A stretch of 15,459 nt of DNA from Sulfurimonadaceae bacterium (GCA_026193155.1 JAPHSI010000208.1:1-15459), one strand, 5' to 3'. Counted from the stretch's first letter, positions 1 to 7,165 are shown. Notes: generated by a model not told the origin, from the sequence alone. Made by a program: numbers and translations.

Positions 1-1236
1 ACTTAACATATCCCCCATATCTGCCATCTTTGATTGTTGAATCAGCATCTTGTCTTTTTGTCTTAAGTTATGTAACTCTCTTGCCACTCTTTGCTCTAAT
101 GATGCATTTAAGAGTTCCAGCTGGTTTTGACGAAGTTTAACCTCATCCTGATACGATAAAAACATCTTATTTATAGTACGTGAAAATATTATTGATAAGA
201 ATATAACTAAAACAACTATAATTGCAGTGATTTTGGTTATAAAATCCAGTTCTTTATTCAAAAGGATTTGTATTTTTTCTTGTTTTTCAAGCTCACTTTT
301 ACTCATTTTTGATATATTAAATCCATATACTATATGCCAATCGAAAGATTCTATATATGTTGAATAATATAAATACCCATTTATATTTTGTTCATACCAT
401 TGTGGCTTTTTACTTAAGCTACCCTCTATTTTTTTCAGAGATTCATTTCCTAGGACTTCTCTCATTTTATGTGACAAATATATAGGTTTTTTATTATCAA
501 ATATAGCCATAAAATTATTTTGAGGTATCGGTGTTGAGCGGATAATATCATATGAGTTTTGCTTTACAAGTTCAAGTTGTTGGGTATCAAATATAGTTGA
601 ACCTATATACCAATCATAAAAACCCAAATCTTTTACATATATTGTTTTAACCCCTCCACCCTGATAATGGTTACTTTTTATAAAACCGTCTTTATGTTTT
701 TTTACCTTGGTAATCTCTTCTAAAACGATGGCACGTCCATCAGCGTCACTATATGCCATTATATTTTTATCTTCAAGCTCACGAGAACCGCTTAAGATGC
801 TTTGTCCATTAAAAGAAGTTATAAATATATAATTTTTTTTCTCATTAAAATACATTTTTGAGAGTGCATCTTTAATACGGTTTTTTATATCACGTTTTGA
901 ATTTGTTTTTTTATACTTTTCGTATATATATTTAGCACTTTCATATGCTAAATCTACCCTGGTTTTTAACTCTTTTTTTATAGAAGAATCTATAGAATCA
1001 CTTTTATATTTAAATAATGAGTCTAATTGATTAACCCATATTTCACTCTCATTTTTTTTATTTGTAATATACTCACTTATAGAGTTTTTTCTAGCCTGTT
1101 CAAAATACTCTTCAACCTTATCTATATAAAAAGTCCCGATAAAAAAACTAACTACTAAAATAAGGGACAAAGGAATAATAATTATAAGGTTAGGAATCAA
1201 CTTGGTTTTATCAAAAAAATTATACTTCTTAGCCAT
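1..1236 (-). CDS. Cache-domain sensor histidine kinase, N-terminal 412 residues (cut by window edge)
   Basis: An open frame runs from ATG at 1236 to the window edge without a stop, so the 3' part is missing. Residues about 13-38 form a membrane helix. Residues about 40-330 look like a periplasmic double Cache (dCache_2-type) sensor, with a YIFITSFNGQ strand, a DADGRAIV segment and two DWYIG/DWHIVYG-type endings. Residues about 333-355 form a second membrane helix. A coiled coil follows, ending in QQSKMADMGDMLS. In Campylobacterota kinases that string directly precedes the phosphoacceptor motif (typically IAHQWRQP), so the cut falls a few residues before the expected H-box. The ATG lies inside the last codons of rmuC (8-bp overlap, ATGGCTAA), suggesting translational coupling. 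The ligand is unknown; this Cache class often binds small organic acids. The kinase identity is inferred from the linker because the catalytic domain is outside the window. Confidence 0.8.
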   Translation of the reverse strand, partial: MAKKYNFFDKTKLIPNLIIIIPLSLILVVSFFIGTFYIDKVEEYFEQARKNSISEYITNKKNESEIWVNQLDSLFKYKSDSIDSSIKKELKTRVDLAYESAKYIYEKYKKTNSKRDIKNRIKDALSKMYFNEKKNYIFITSFNGQSILSGSRELEDKNIMAYSDADGRAIVLEEITKVKKHKDGFIKSNHYQGGGVKTIYVKDLGFYDWYIGSTIFDTQQLELVKQNSYDIIRSTPIPQNNFMAIFDNKKPIYLSHKMREVLGNESLKKIEGSLSKKPQWYEQNINGYLYYSTYIESFDWHIVYGFNISKMSKSELEKQEKIQILLNKELDFITKITAIIVVLVIFLSIIFSRTINKMFLSYQDEVKLRQNQLELLNASLEQRVARELHNLRQKDKMLIQQSKMADMGDMLS

Positions 1237-2419
1237 CTTCATCACTTCTTATATTTAATACTTTTTTGGGCTTTAATCCAAGTTCGACTACATTTGCAGC
1301 ACGTTTAATAATATTTCCTCGTCCAGATTTGAGCCTATTCATAGCAATATCATAACTCTCTTTTGTTTTATCTATATGTGAACCGATACGTTGCATCTCT
1401 TCTACAAAACCAACAAGTTTATCATACATAGCCTCGGCTTCAAGTGCTATTTTTTTAGCATTATCTTCTTGCCTTTGCGTACGCCAGATATGCTCAATTG
1501 TACGAAGCGTAACCATAAGTGTTGATGGTGAAACTACAAGTATATTACTCTCATAAGCACGCTTAAAAAACTCTCCGTCTTGTTCAAGTGCTAATAAAAA
1601 AGCACCTTCTATCGGCATAAACAAAAGTACATAATCTAGTGTATTTACTCCATCTAGTTTCTCATACTGTTTTGTACTCAACTCTTTCACATGTTTAGAA
1701 ATTGATGAAATATGCTCTTTCAAAGCTATATTTTTCACCTCAGTATCATCTTCATTGACAAAACGTTCATAAGCATTTAAAGAGACTTTTGAATCAACTA
1801 TGATATCTCTCTCACCCGGCATATGTATGACAACGTCTGGAAGGTATCTATTTCCTGTATCATCTTTGAGATGCATCTGAAGTTCATACTCACTTCCCTC
1901 TCTTAAACCTGATTCTTCAAGTATTCTCTCTAAAACTATTTCACCCCAGTTACCTTGAGTTTTATTTTCACCCTTAAGAGCATTGGTAAGGTTAAGTGCA
2001 TCTTGACTTAGTTTTGTGTTCATCTCTTTTAAACGCTTTAGTTCATCTTTTAAAAGATGTCTGTCTTTTAACTCTTCATTGAATTGTTCTTGAGATAATT
2101 TGGAAAAATTGCTAATCTGTTCACGAAAAGGTTTTAACATCATCTCAAACTGCTTTTGATGAACCGTATCAAAACTTTTACTCTTATCATCAAATATTTT
2201 ATTTGCCAAAAGTCTAAACTCGTTTGAGAGCTCATTTTTCGCATTTTGGAGTACATCTAATTTCTCTTTAGAAGTTTTTAATTCTTGTTCATATTTAGTT
2301 TTTAAAACTGCATAATTCAACTCTATATTTTTTAGTGAACTGTTTTGTTTTAAAAACAAATATATCAAAATAATTATTATTACAATTGAAATTAGAAAAA
2401 GAATAAAGTATATTTCCAA
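1229..2419 (-). CDS. rmuC: RmuC-family DNA recombination protein
   Basis: This 396-residue protein has the RmuC layout: a membrane helix at residues 3-23, a long coiled coil to about 150, then an endonuclease-like core. The core contains NWGE (157-160), YLPDVVIHMPGERDIIVDSKVS (192-213, with D195, D209 and K211 as a PD-(D/E)xK-like signature) and the family block LLFMPIEGAFLLAL (265-278). RmuC limits rearrangements at inverted repeats in E. coli; its biochemical activity is still poorly defined. The start is TTG at 2419, since the first in-frame ATG is near codon 93. A Shine-Dalgarno AGGAAG stands upstream (GCAGGAAGTTTTCTTG). It is probably the first gene of an operon with the overlapping histidine kinase. 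A TATAAT at 2448-2453 sits within a palindrome. Confidence 0.9.
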   Translation of the reverse strand: MEIYFILFLISIVIIIILIYLFLKQNSSLKNIELNYAVLKTKYEQELKTSKEKLDVLQNAKNELSNEFRLLANKIFDDKSKSFDTVHQKQFEMMLKPFREQISNFSKLSQEQFNEELKDRHLLKDELKRLKEMNTKLSQDALNLTNALKGENKTQGNWGEIVLERILEESGLREGSEYELQMHLKDDTGNRYLPDVVIHMPGERDIIVDSKVSLNAYERFVNEDDTEVKNIALKEHISSISKHVKELSTKQYEKLDGVNTLDYVLLFMPIEGAFLLALEQDGEFFKRAYESNILVVSPSTLMVTLRTIEHIWRTQRQEDNAKKIALEAEAMYDKLVGFVEEMQRIGSHIDKTKESYDIAMNRLKSGRGNIIKRAANVVELGLKPKKVLNIRSDEDG

Positions 2420-2447
2420 GAAAACTTCCTGCTTATTTTATTCCAAT

Positions 2448-2466
2448 ATTATACAATAATTGTATA
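2448..2466 (-). promoter_or_regulatory. rmuC promoter -10 (TATAAT) overlapped by a 17-bp palindrome
   Basis: On the minus strand TATAAT occupies 2448-2453, about 30 bp upstream of the rmuC TTG. The overlapping sequence TATACAATAATTGTATA (2450-2466) is a perfect inverted repeat of 8-1-8. An operator lying on the -10 would fit repression, and the odd-centred symmetry resembles Fur-superfamily boxes. The regulator assignment is a guess. Confidence 0.5.
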
Positions 2467-2500
2467 TCTTGGTATCATATGATAAATAATTTTCAATTAT

Positions 2501-2528
2501 TATGATAGAATACCGACTATGATAGAAT
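2501..2528 (+). repeat. 11-bp direct repeat around the GGDEF gene start, with a possible 6-codon leader ORF
   Basis: TATGATAGAAT occurs at 2501-2511 and again at 2518-2528. The second copy contains the start codon of the GGDEF gene (2519). The first copy begins a tiny frame, MIEYRL, whose TGA (2520-2522) overlaps the GGDEF ATG as ATGA. TATGAT at 2501-2506 could instead serve as a -10 box. No purine-rich Shine-Dalgarno is visible before 2519. Confidence 0.4.
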
Positions 2529-4687
2529 GGAATGAAGGTCTTAACCTAGGTATTAAAGCACTAGATGATGATCATAAAAGACTTTTACAACTAATTAATA
2601 GCCTTTCTGAATCTATAGATAAAAATGAACCAAAAAATATAATTGAACATATTTTTTTAGAACTAGAGAAGCTTACAAAAAAGCATTTTGAACGTGAAGA
2701 AGATTATTTAGAAGGTTGTAGTTGTACGAAGCTTGATGAACATAAGGTTCAACATGCTGATTTTTTATCTAAATTATCAGAACTAAAAAATAAAGCATTA
2801 TCGGCAAATGATTATATATCTATTCAAGACGTAACTGTATATCTAACAGAATGGCTGCTAAATCATGTTATAGAAGAAGATATTCCAACAATAACTGTTT
2901 TTCAAAAATGTGGACTCACACAACATGAAGAAAAAAAAGACAAGTCTTTACTAGAAAAACTTATTAAAATAACAACGGATAGGTTTAGTTTTACAAAACG
3001 CATATTTCTCTCAGCAATTGTACCACTTTCAGGGATGCTGCTTTTTGGTACAATTATTATCGTGGTAAATTTTAATGAATATCTTAATATGAAAAGAACT
3101 TCAACTATAACCAATATGACATCTACTATAAACGAACTAGTACATAATCTTCAAATTGAAAGAGGTTTAAGTAGTGGTTACCTAACATCTATTTCTAAAG
3201 ATAGATTTAAACAAAGTCTGCACGAACAAAGAAAAATCGTTGATAATATTGCGAAAAATCTCTCGAGTAAAGTAAAAAGTATCCAATTAAATAATTTAAT
3301 ACTTATAAAAACAAATATAAAAATTTTACAAGAAGACCTATTATCCTTAAATAATATACGAAAAGACATAAACGATAAAGAAATATCAAAAAAACAAACA
3401 ATAGATACTTATTCTAACATAATAAAAAATCTACTGAATATAACTCCAAAGATAGCAACTTTAAACCTAAACAAGGAACTTTCATCTTCTATAGCAACCC
3501 TCTCCTCAATTCAACTTTTTAAAGAGTCTATCGGACGTGAGAGAGCATACGGGACAGCTATACTTGAGAAAAAAGATGTAACCATAGATGAATATGCACC
3601 TTTTATAGAACTAATCGGTACCCAAATTGCATTTTTAAATACCTTTGAGCATACAGCTTCTGAAAAACAAAAAACATCCAAAAATTTACTTATAAACTCC
3701 TATATTGCAAAACAAATACAAGCTTATGAAAAAGATATAAAAAACTACAATTTTAATAACTTGGATTCTAAAGTATGGTTTAAATCTTCTACACATTATA
3801 TAAATAAAATAAAACTATTTGAAGATGATATTCTTCAAGAGATAAACGCACTGATAGATAAAAACATTGATTCTACTGTAACGAACTTTTTTTTATGGAT
3901 AACATTTAATACTATTATACTTGCTATAAACCTTTTTATACTTTATACATTTAAAAAGAGTACGGTACTACAAATTGACAAATTGACAAATGCAATGAGA
4001 GATTTAGCTACAGGCGGTAGAGGTTTTAGATTATCACCTATAAATATGAATAGGGATGAGATAGCATATATGTACGATGCTTATGAGACAACTAGACAGA
4101 AACTCCTTAAAGGTGATATTTATACACAGCTATATTTGAGTAAAAATAAAATAGAACTAAAAAATAAAGAGAGAGAAAATATTAAACTTGAGGAGATGGC
4201 TTTTATAGACCCTTTAACAGGAACCGTAAACCGTCGAAAATTTGAAGAGTTATCCAACAAAGAGATAGAACGTTCTAATCGATATAAAACAAACCTAAGC
4301 TTTTTGATGATGGATATTGACCATTTTAAGCATATCAATGATAATTATGGACATGCTATAGGAGACGAAGTTCTCAAACATTTTGCTTCTGTATGTTTAG
4401 AAATGGCAAGAAGCCTAGATGTTGTAGCAAGAATAGGCGGTGAAGAGTTTGTTGTAATGCTTCCTGAAACTACGAGCAATGGTGCATATAAATTTGCTGA
4501 AAGATTTAGAAAAGAAATTTATACTTCCGAATTAAATATAGATGGAAAAGATATTAGATATACAGTGAGTGTAGGTTTATCTTGTTTAAATAAAAACAAA
4601 GATTTAAAGAGTGTTTTACAAAGAGCAGATCAAGCTTTATATAGAGCTAAAGAGTCTGGAAGAAACCGTACAGTAATAAATAAGTAA
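2519..4687 (+). CDS. membrane diguanylate cyclase with bacteriohemerythrin, NIT, HAMP-like and GGDEF domains
   Basis: A 722-residue signalling protein. Residues 1-135 are a bacteriohemerythrin with all seven di-iron ligands: H19, H56 and E60 (HxxxE), H75 and H79 (HxxxH), H116 and D121 (HxxxxD). A membrane helix spans about 162-184. Residues about 200-440 resemble the helical NIT (nitrate/nitrite-sensing) domain, including LVHNLQIERGLSSGYL (207-222). A second helix lies at about 456-476, then a HAMP-like linker to about 530 and a short helix. The GGDEF domain spans about 558-722, with active-site GGEEF at 640-644 and a product-inhibition site RSLD (631-634) exactly five residues upstream. It should make cyclic di-GMP. 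By topology the hemerythrin is cytoplasmic and NIT periplasmic. O2 or redox plus nitrate/nitrite input is inferred from family knowledge. It is divergent from rmuC. No clear ribosome site precedes the start, and no other in-frame ATG occurs before residue 171. Confidence 0.9.
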   Translation: MIEWNEGLNLGIKALDDDHKRLLQLINSLSESIDKNEPKNIIEHIFLELEKLTKKHFEREEDYLEGCSCTKLDEHKVQHADFLSKLSELKNKALSANDYISIQDVTVYLTEWLLNHVIEEDIPTITVFQKCGLTQHEEKKDKSLLEKLIKITTDRFSFTKRIFLSAIVPLSGMLLFGTIIIVVNFNEYLNMKRTSTITNMTSTINELVHNLQIERGLSSGYLTSISKDRFKQSLHEQRKIVDNIAKNLSSKVKSIQLNNLILIKTNIKILQEDLLSLNNIRKDINDKEISKKQTIDTYSNIIKNLLNITPKIATLNLNKELSSSIATLSSIQLFKESIGRERAYGTAILEKKDVTIDEYAPFIELIGTQIAFLNTFEHTASEKQKTSKNLLINSYIAKQIQAYEKDIKNYNFNNLDSKVWFKSSTHYINKIKLFEDDILQEINALIDKNIDSTVTNFFLWITFNTIILAINLFILYTFKKSTVLQIDKLTNAMRDLATGGRGFRLSPINMNRDEIAYMYDAYETTRQKLLKGDIYTQLYLSKNKIELKNKERENIKLEEMAFIDPLTGTVNRRKFEELSNKEIERSNRYKTNLSFLMMDIDHFKHINDNYGHAIGDEVLKHFASVCLEMARSLDVVARIGGEEFVVMLPETTSNGAYKFAERFRKEIYTSELNIDGKDIRYTVSVGLSCLNKNKDLKSVLQRADQALYRAKESGRNRTVINK

Positions 4688-4719
4688 GATTTTTTTACAC
4701 AATATATACTTAAACTATT

Positions 4720-4759
4720 TTAAACTTAGTGTAACTTCAACTTAAACTTGGTTTAACTT
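4720..4759 (+). repeat. pair of 18-bp repeats (TTAAACTTRGTKTAACTT) at the helicase promoter, putative operator
   Basis: Copies lie at 4720-4737 and 4742-4759, differing at two positions and offset by 22 bp (about two helical turns). The second copy contains a perfect inverted repeat TTAAAC-TTG-GTTTAA; the first has one mismatch in its arm. They sit immediately upstream of the likely -10 box at 4763. Two symmetric sites on one DNA face suggest cooperative binding by a dimeric regulator; which one is unknown. Confidence 0.5.
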
Positions 4760-4762
4760 AGA

Positions 4763-4768
4763 TACAAT
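4763..4768 (+). promoter_or_regulatory. candidate -10 box (TACAAT) for the DEAD-box helicase gene
   Basis: GATACAAT lies about 100 bp upstream of the coding start with no convincing -35 hexamer. This is normal for sigma-70 promoters of Campylobacterota. Transcription from about 4775 would give a 5' leader near 90 nt containing the stem at 4787-4850. Confidence 0.5.
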
Positions 4769-4786
4769 TCCAAACAAATTTTTCTA

Positions 4787-4850
4787 GGGGGCGGTGTTAG
4801 TCCTACGATAAGAAGCCTATATATAAACTAAGCTCACTTGCGTCATCCCC
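4787..4850 (+). promoter_or_regulatory. long imperfect stem in the 5' leader of the DEAD-box helicase gene
   Basis: Fifteen consecutive bases (4787-4801) can all pair with 4827-4850. GGGG pairs CCCC (4847-4850), GC pairs GC (4840-4841), GGTG pairs CACT (4835-4838, one G-U), and TTAGT pairs ACTAA (4827-4831). All bulges (GCT, T, GTCAT) fall on the 3' side, and the apical loop is about 25 nt. The stem ends 7 nt before the ribosome-binding AAAGG (4858-4862). It is the only GC-rich patch in an AT-rich intergenic region. It matches no riboswitch, SRP RNA, tmRNA or tRNA consensus I can recognise. A role in temperature- or helicase-responsive translation is inference. Confidence 0.5.
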
Positions 4851-4865
4851 TTAATACAAAGGTAA

Positions 4866-6404
4866 ATGATGCAAGATAATGCACAAAATGAAATAGTTGA
4901 ACAAGAGGTTCAACCTATAATAACTTTCCAAGACTTAGGTCTAAAAAAACAGATTTTAAACTCTGTAAAAAAAGCTGTTTTTACAGTACCTAGTCCTATA
5001 CAGGCTCAAGCTATCCCTGTAGTTTTAAGCGGACGCGATATGGTTGGTCAAGCACATACAGGTACGGGGAAAACTGCAGCTTTTGGACTTCCGTGTTTAA
5101 ACAACATGAAGGGAGAAAGCGGTGTTGAAGTACTTGTTATCACACCTACACGTGAGCTTGCTACACAAGTATCCGATGAACTTTTCAAATATGGAAAAGA
5201 TTTAGGTGTAAAAACTACAACTATATATGGTGGTAGCTCATACAAACGTCAAATAGATTTAGTTAAACGTGGAGCAGGTATAGTTGTAGCTACACCTGGA
5301 CGTCTTCTAGATATATTAAAACGTAATATGTTAGATAACTTTGCACCAAACATGGTTATACTAGATGAAGCTGACGAGATGCTTGATATGGGATTTTTAG
5401 ATGATATTAACGAAATATTTTCTTATCTACCTACTTCTCGCCAAACTCTACTTTTCTCAGCTACCATGCCTAAACCTATAAAACTTTTAGCAGAGCGTAT
5501 ATTAGAAAATCCTGAGTTTATCTCTATAACTAAAGGTGAGACAACAAATGCAGATATCTCTCAAGAGTATTATGTAATTGATGAAAGTGAACGTGATGAC
5601 GCTATTATCCGTTTAATGGATTCAGAAGAAACTGGTAAATCAGTAGTATTTTGTCGTACAAAAAGTGAAGTTGATAGACTTAGTAATGTTTTAAGCAATG
5701 CAGGTTATTTAGCAAACGGTCTACACGGAGATATGGAACAGCGTCAACGTGAAACTGTAATCAGCGGATTCAAGAAAAACTCGGTAAAAGTTTTAGTTGC
5801 AACTGATGTAGCTGCTCGTGGTATACATGTAAACAACATTACTCACGTTTTTAACTACCATATACCGTTTGACCCAGAATCTTATGTTCACCGTATAGGA
5901 CGTACTGGGCGTGCAGGAACTAAAGGTAAAGCAATCACTTTACTTACTCCACACGAATTTAAAGAGCTTCAAAAAATCAAGAAAAAAGTTGGAACTACAA
6001 TGGAACATGCTTATGTTCCAAGCAAGAATGATTTACGAGAAACTTCTATTAAAACTTTAGTTAGTTCAATAGAAGATCATAAAATATATGATGAAGCTCA
6101 TAAAATTTTAGATATGTTAAAAAATGACATAGATGAAGAAACAATTATGTATAAACTTGTATCTATGCTTTTAGACAGACAAAGTGTTAAAGGTCCTGCT
6201 GATATCGGAATACCAGCTGAAAAATTAACTAAAATACTTGAAAAACTTGAAAAACAAGGTGACACTAGAGGTAGTGGTCCTCGTGGTCGAGGTCGTGGAA
6301 ACTACCGTGGAAACCGTAGCCGTAGCGGTGGTGGAGATAGAAACTCTAGCCGTTCACGTCGTGGAAATAATAATGGCGGACGTAATAAATATAAAACTGT
6401 CTAA
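4866..6404 (+). CDS. DEAD-box ATP-dependent RNA helicase with Arg/Gly-rich tail
   Basis: This 512-residue protein has the full DEAD-box motif series: Q motif near FQDLGL (21-26) with PSPIQ (42-46), Walker A AHTGTGKT (63-70), PTRELA (94-99), TPGR (143-146), DEAD (167-170) and SAT (198-200). It continues with VFCRTKSE (261-268), ATDVAARG (312-319) and HRIGRTGRAG (342-351). Residues about 385-465 are charged and helical, without an obvious DbpA-type RNA-binding fold. The tail from 468 is rich in Arg, Gly, Ser and Asn, typical of non-specific RNA binding. It unwinds structured RNA with ATP, probably in ribosome assembly, mRNA turnover or cold adaptation, as for RhlE/CsdA/DeaD relatives. The start is ATG 4866 or the adjacent ATG 4869; AAAGG at 4858-4862 is better spaced (6 nt) for 4869. 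It is monocistronic and has a structured leader. Confidence 0.93.
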   Translation: MMQDNAQNEIVEQEVQPIITFQDLGLKKQILNSVKKAVFTVPSPIQAQAIPVVLSGRDMVGQAHTGTGKTAAFGLPCLNNMKGESGVEVLVITPTRELATQVSDELFKYGKDLGVKTTTIYGGSSYKRQIDLVKRGAGIVVATPGRLLDILKRNMLDNFAPNMVILDEADEMLDMGFLDDINEIFSYLPTSRQTLLFSATMPKPIKLLAERILENPEFISITKGETTNADISQEYYVIDESERDDAIIRLMDSEETGKSVVFCRTKSEVDRLSNVLSNAGYLANGLHGDMEQRQRETVISGFKKNSVKVLVATDVAARGIHVNNITHVFNYHIPFDPESYVHRIGRTGRAGTKGKAITLLTPHEFKELQKIKKKVGTTMEHAYVPSKNDLRETSIKTLVSSIEDHKIYDEAHKILDMLKNDIDEETIMYKLVSMLLDRQSVKGPADIGIPAEKLTKILEKLEKQGDTRGSGPRGRGRGNYRGNRSRSGGGDRNSSRSRRGNNNGGRNKYKTV

Positions 6405-6431
6405 TTCCTTCTACATGACTTTAACGAAAAG

Positions 6432-6456
6432 GAATATCTTCTTTAGGAAGATATTC
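6432..6456. other. perfect 10-bp hairpin downstream of the helicase gene
   Basis: GAATATCTTC, loop TTTAG, GAAGATATTC. It stands 28 bp after the helicase stop. No T-tract follows on the plus strand (ACGGGAAC), so it is not a classical intrinsic terminator. It could stabilise the mRNA 3' end or belong to a 3'-derived RNA. Confidence 0.5.
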
Positions 6457-6635
6457 ACGGGAACTTATAATAGAGACGAAGGTACTCAACCAACCAAATT
6501 TCTAACCTTCATTAATATTAACAACTAAACTCTTAATTCAAACTACTACTTTGCTCTATTTTAATTAAACTAAAACTTTAAAATATCAACTTTTCCTTCA
6601 TATTTATGCAGCATTTGCTTTTTTCAATCTCCTGT

Positions 6636-6659
6636 GAATATTTTTTATAAAAAATATTC
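6636..6659. repeat. perfect 24-bp AT palindrome upstream of the HIT gene
   Basis: The half-site GAATATTTTTTA is followed directly by its reverse complement. It is centred about 43 bp upstream of the HIT -10 box. It could be an operator, a cruciform or terminator-like structure, or simply curved AT DNA. The GAATAT ends repeat the ends of the hairpin at 6432-6456. Confidence 0.5.
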
Positions 6660-6684
6660 CATACACACAAGACAAGGGCAAATA

Positions 6685-6693
6685 TGCTATAAT
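6685..6693 (+). promoter_or_regulatory. extended -10 promoter (TGCTATAAT) of the HIT gene
   Basis: TGCTATAAT matches TGn-TATAAT exactly, 31 bp before the HIT ATG. It would give a short leader containing the ribosome site AAGGA at 6714-6718. Confidence 0.7.
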
Positions 6694-6724
6694 TTTTTTA
6701 AATAGCTAAACAAAAGGAAATGAG

Positions 6725-7159
6725 ATGCATACTATTATTTATGAAGATAAAGATTTATATGTACAAAAAGAAGAGAGTGAGATTCCTTGGCTTAAAATAT
6801 TTACAAAAGAACCATATAAAGAACTTGGTGATATACCGATAAAACTAAGAAAACATTTGTGGGATGTGTATGATATTATTGAATTTCACATGAAGTTTTA
6901 TTATAAACCCGAAAAAATAAATATGGCTTCTTTTGCAAATAAATTACCTCAAGTACACATACATGTAATGGCTAGATTTGAAAATGACAGTTGGTTTCCC
7001 AACAACGTATGGGAAGAAAAACTAAGAGAAGGAAATTTAAAACTTCCTGATGAGAAAAATTTTTTTAAAGAGCTTCACATTGCTTTAACAGATCAGTTAA
7101 AAAACCTTACTACTGAAGATAGACGTGACCCAGACAAGGATAGACGACGTCATAACTAA
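6725..7159 (+). CDS. HIT-domain (histidine triad) protein
   Basis: A 144-residue small cytosolic protein. The signature LPQVHIHVMARFENDSW begins at residue 74: Q76 occupies the place of the first histidine of the canonical HxHxHxx triad, followed by H78 and H80. The PQ-h-H-h-H-h-h-R-x3-D-x2-(W)P-x2-VW pattern matches a proteobacterial HIT subfamily of about 140 residues that, as I recall, carries PQLHVHxIxR. HIT enzymes hydrolyse or transfer nucleotides, but this subfamily's substrate is not known. The C-terminus is strongly charged (EDRRDPDKDRRRHN). The ATG is supported by AAGGA six bases upstream. The gene is convergent with fabH, the stop codons being only 6 bp apart, and no shared terminator hairpin is visible. 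Confidence 0.8.
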   Translation: MHTIIYEDKDLYVQKEESEIPWLKIFTKEPYKELGDIPIKLRKHLWDVYDIIEFHMKFYYKPEKINMASFANKLPQVHIHVMARFENDSWFPNNVWEEKLREGNLKLPDEKNFFKELHIALTDQLKNLTTEDRRDPDKDRRRHN

Positions 7160-7165
7160 GCTAGT

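Larger units (their letters stand above)
6405..6724. other. 320-bp gene-free stretch between helicase and HIT genes
   Basis: No credible coding frame was found on either strand. The stretch holds a perfect 10-bp hairpin (6432-6456), a weaker 6-bp inverted pair GAAGGT/ACCTTC (6478-6483 and 6505-6510), a very AT-rich core, a perfect 24-bp palindrome (6636-6659) and the HIT gene promoter. A stable RNA from the helicase 3' region is possible but not shown. Confidence 0.6.

Noticed and set aside
4787..4850. SRP RNA, tmRNA, tRNA, or preQ1/fluoride riboswitch
   Set aside because: No GGAA tetraloop motif of SRP RNA, no tRNA T-loop sequence, no tmRNA tag frame, and the conserved riboswitch bases are absent. 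Kept only as an unassigned leader structure.
6238..6528. 96-codon open frame over the helicase C-terminus and downstream gap
   Set aside because: It is the shifted frame of the Arg/Gly-rich tail (giving Val/Glu repeats) and then noncoding DNA; there is no ribosome site.
6590..6690. Minus-strand short frame ending NIHRRLKKANAA, possible gene remnant
   Set aside because: Only about 20 codons in AT-rich DNA, overlapping the palindrome and near the HIT promoter; no recognisable homology.
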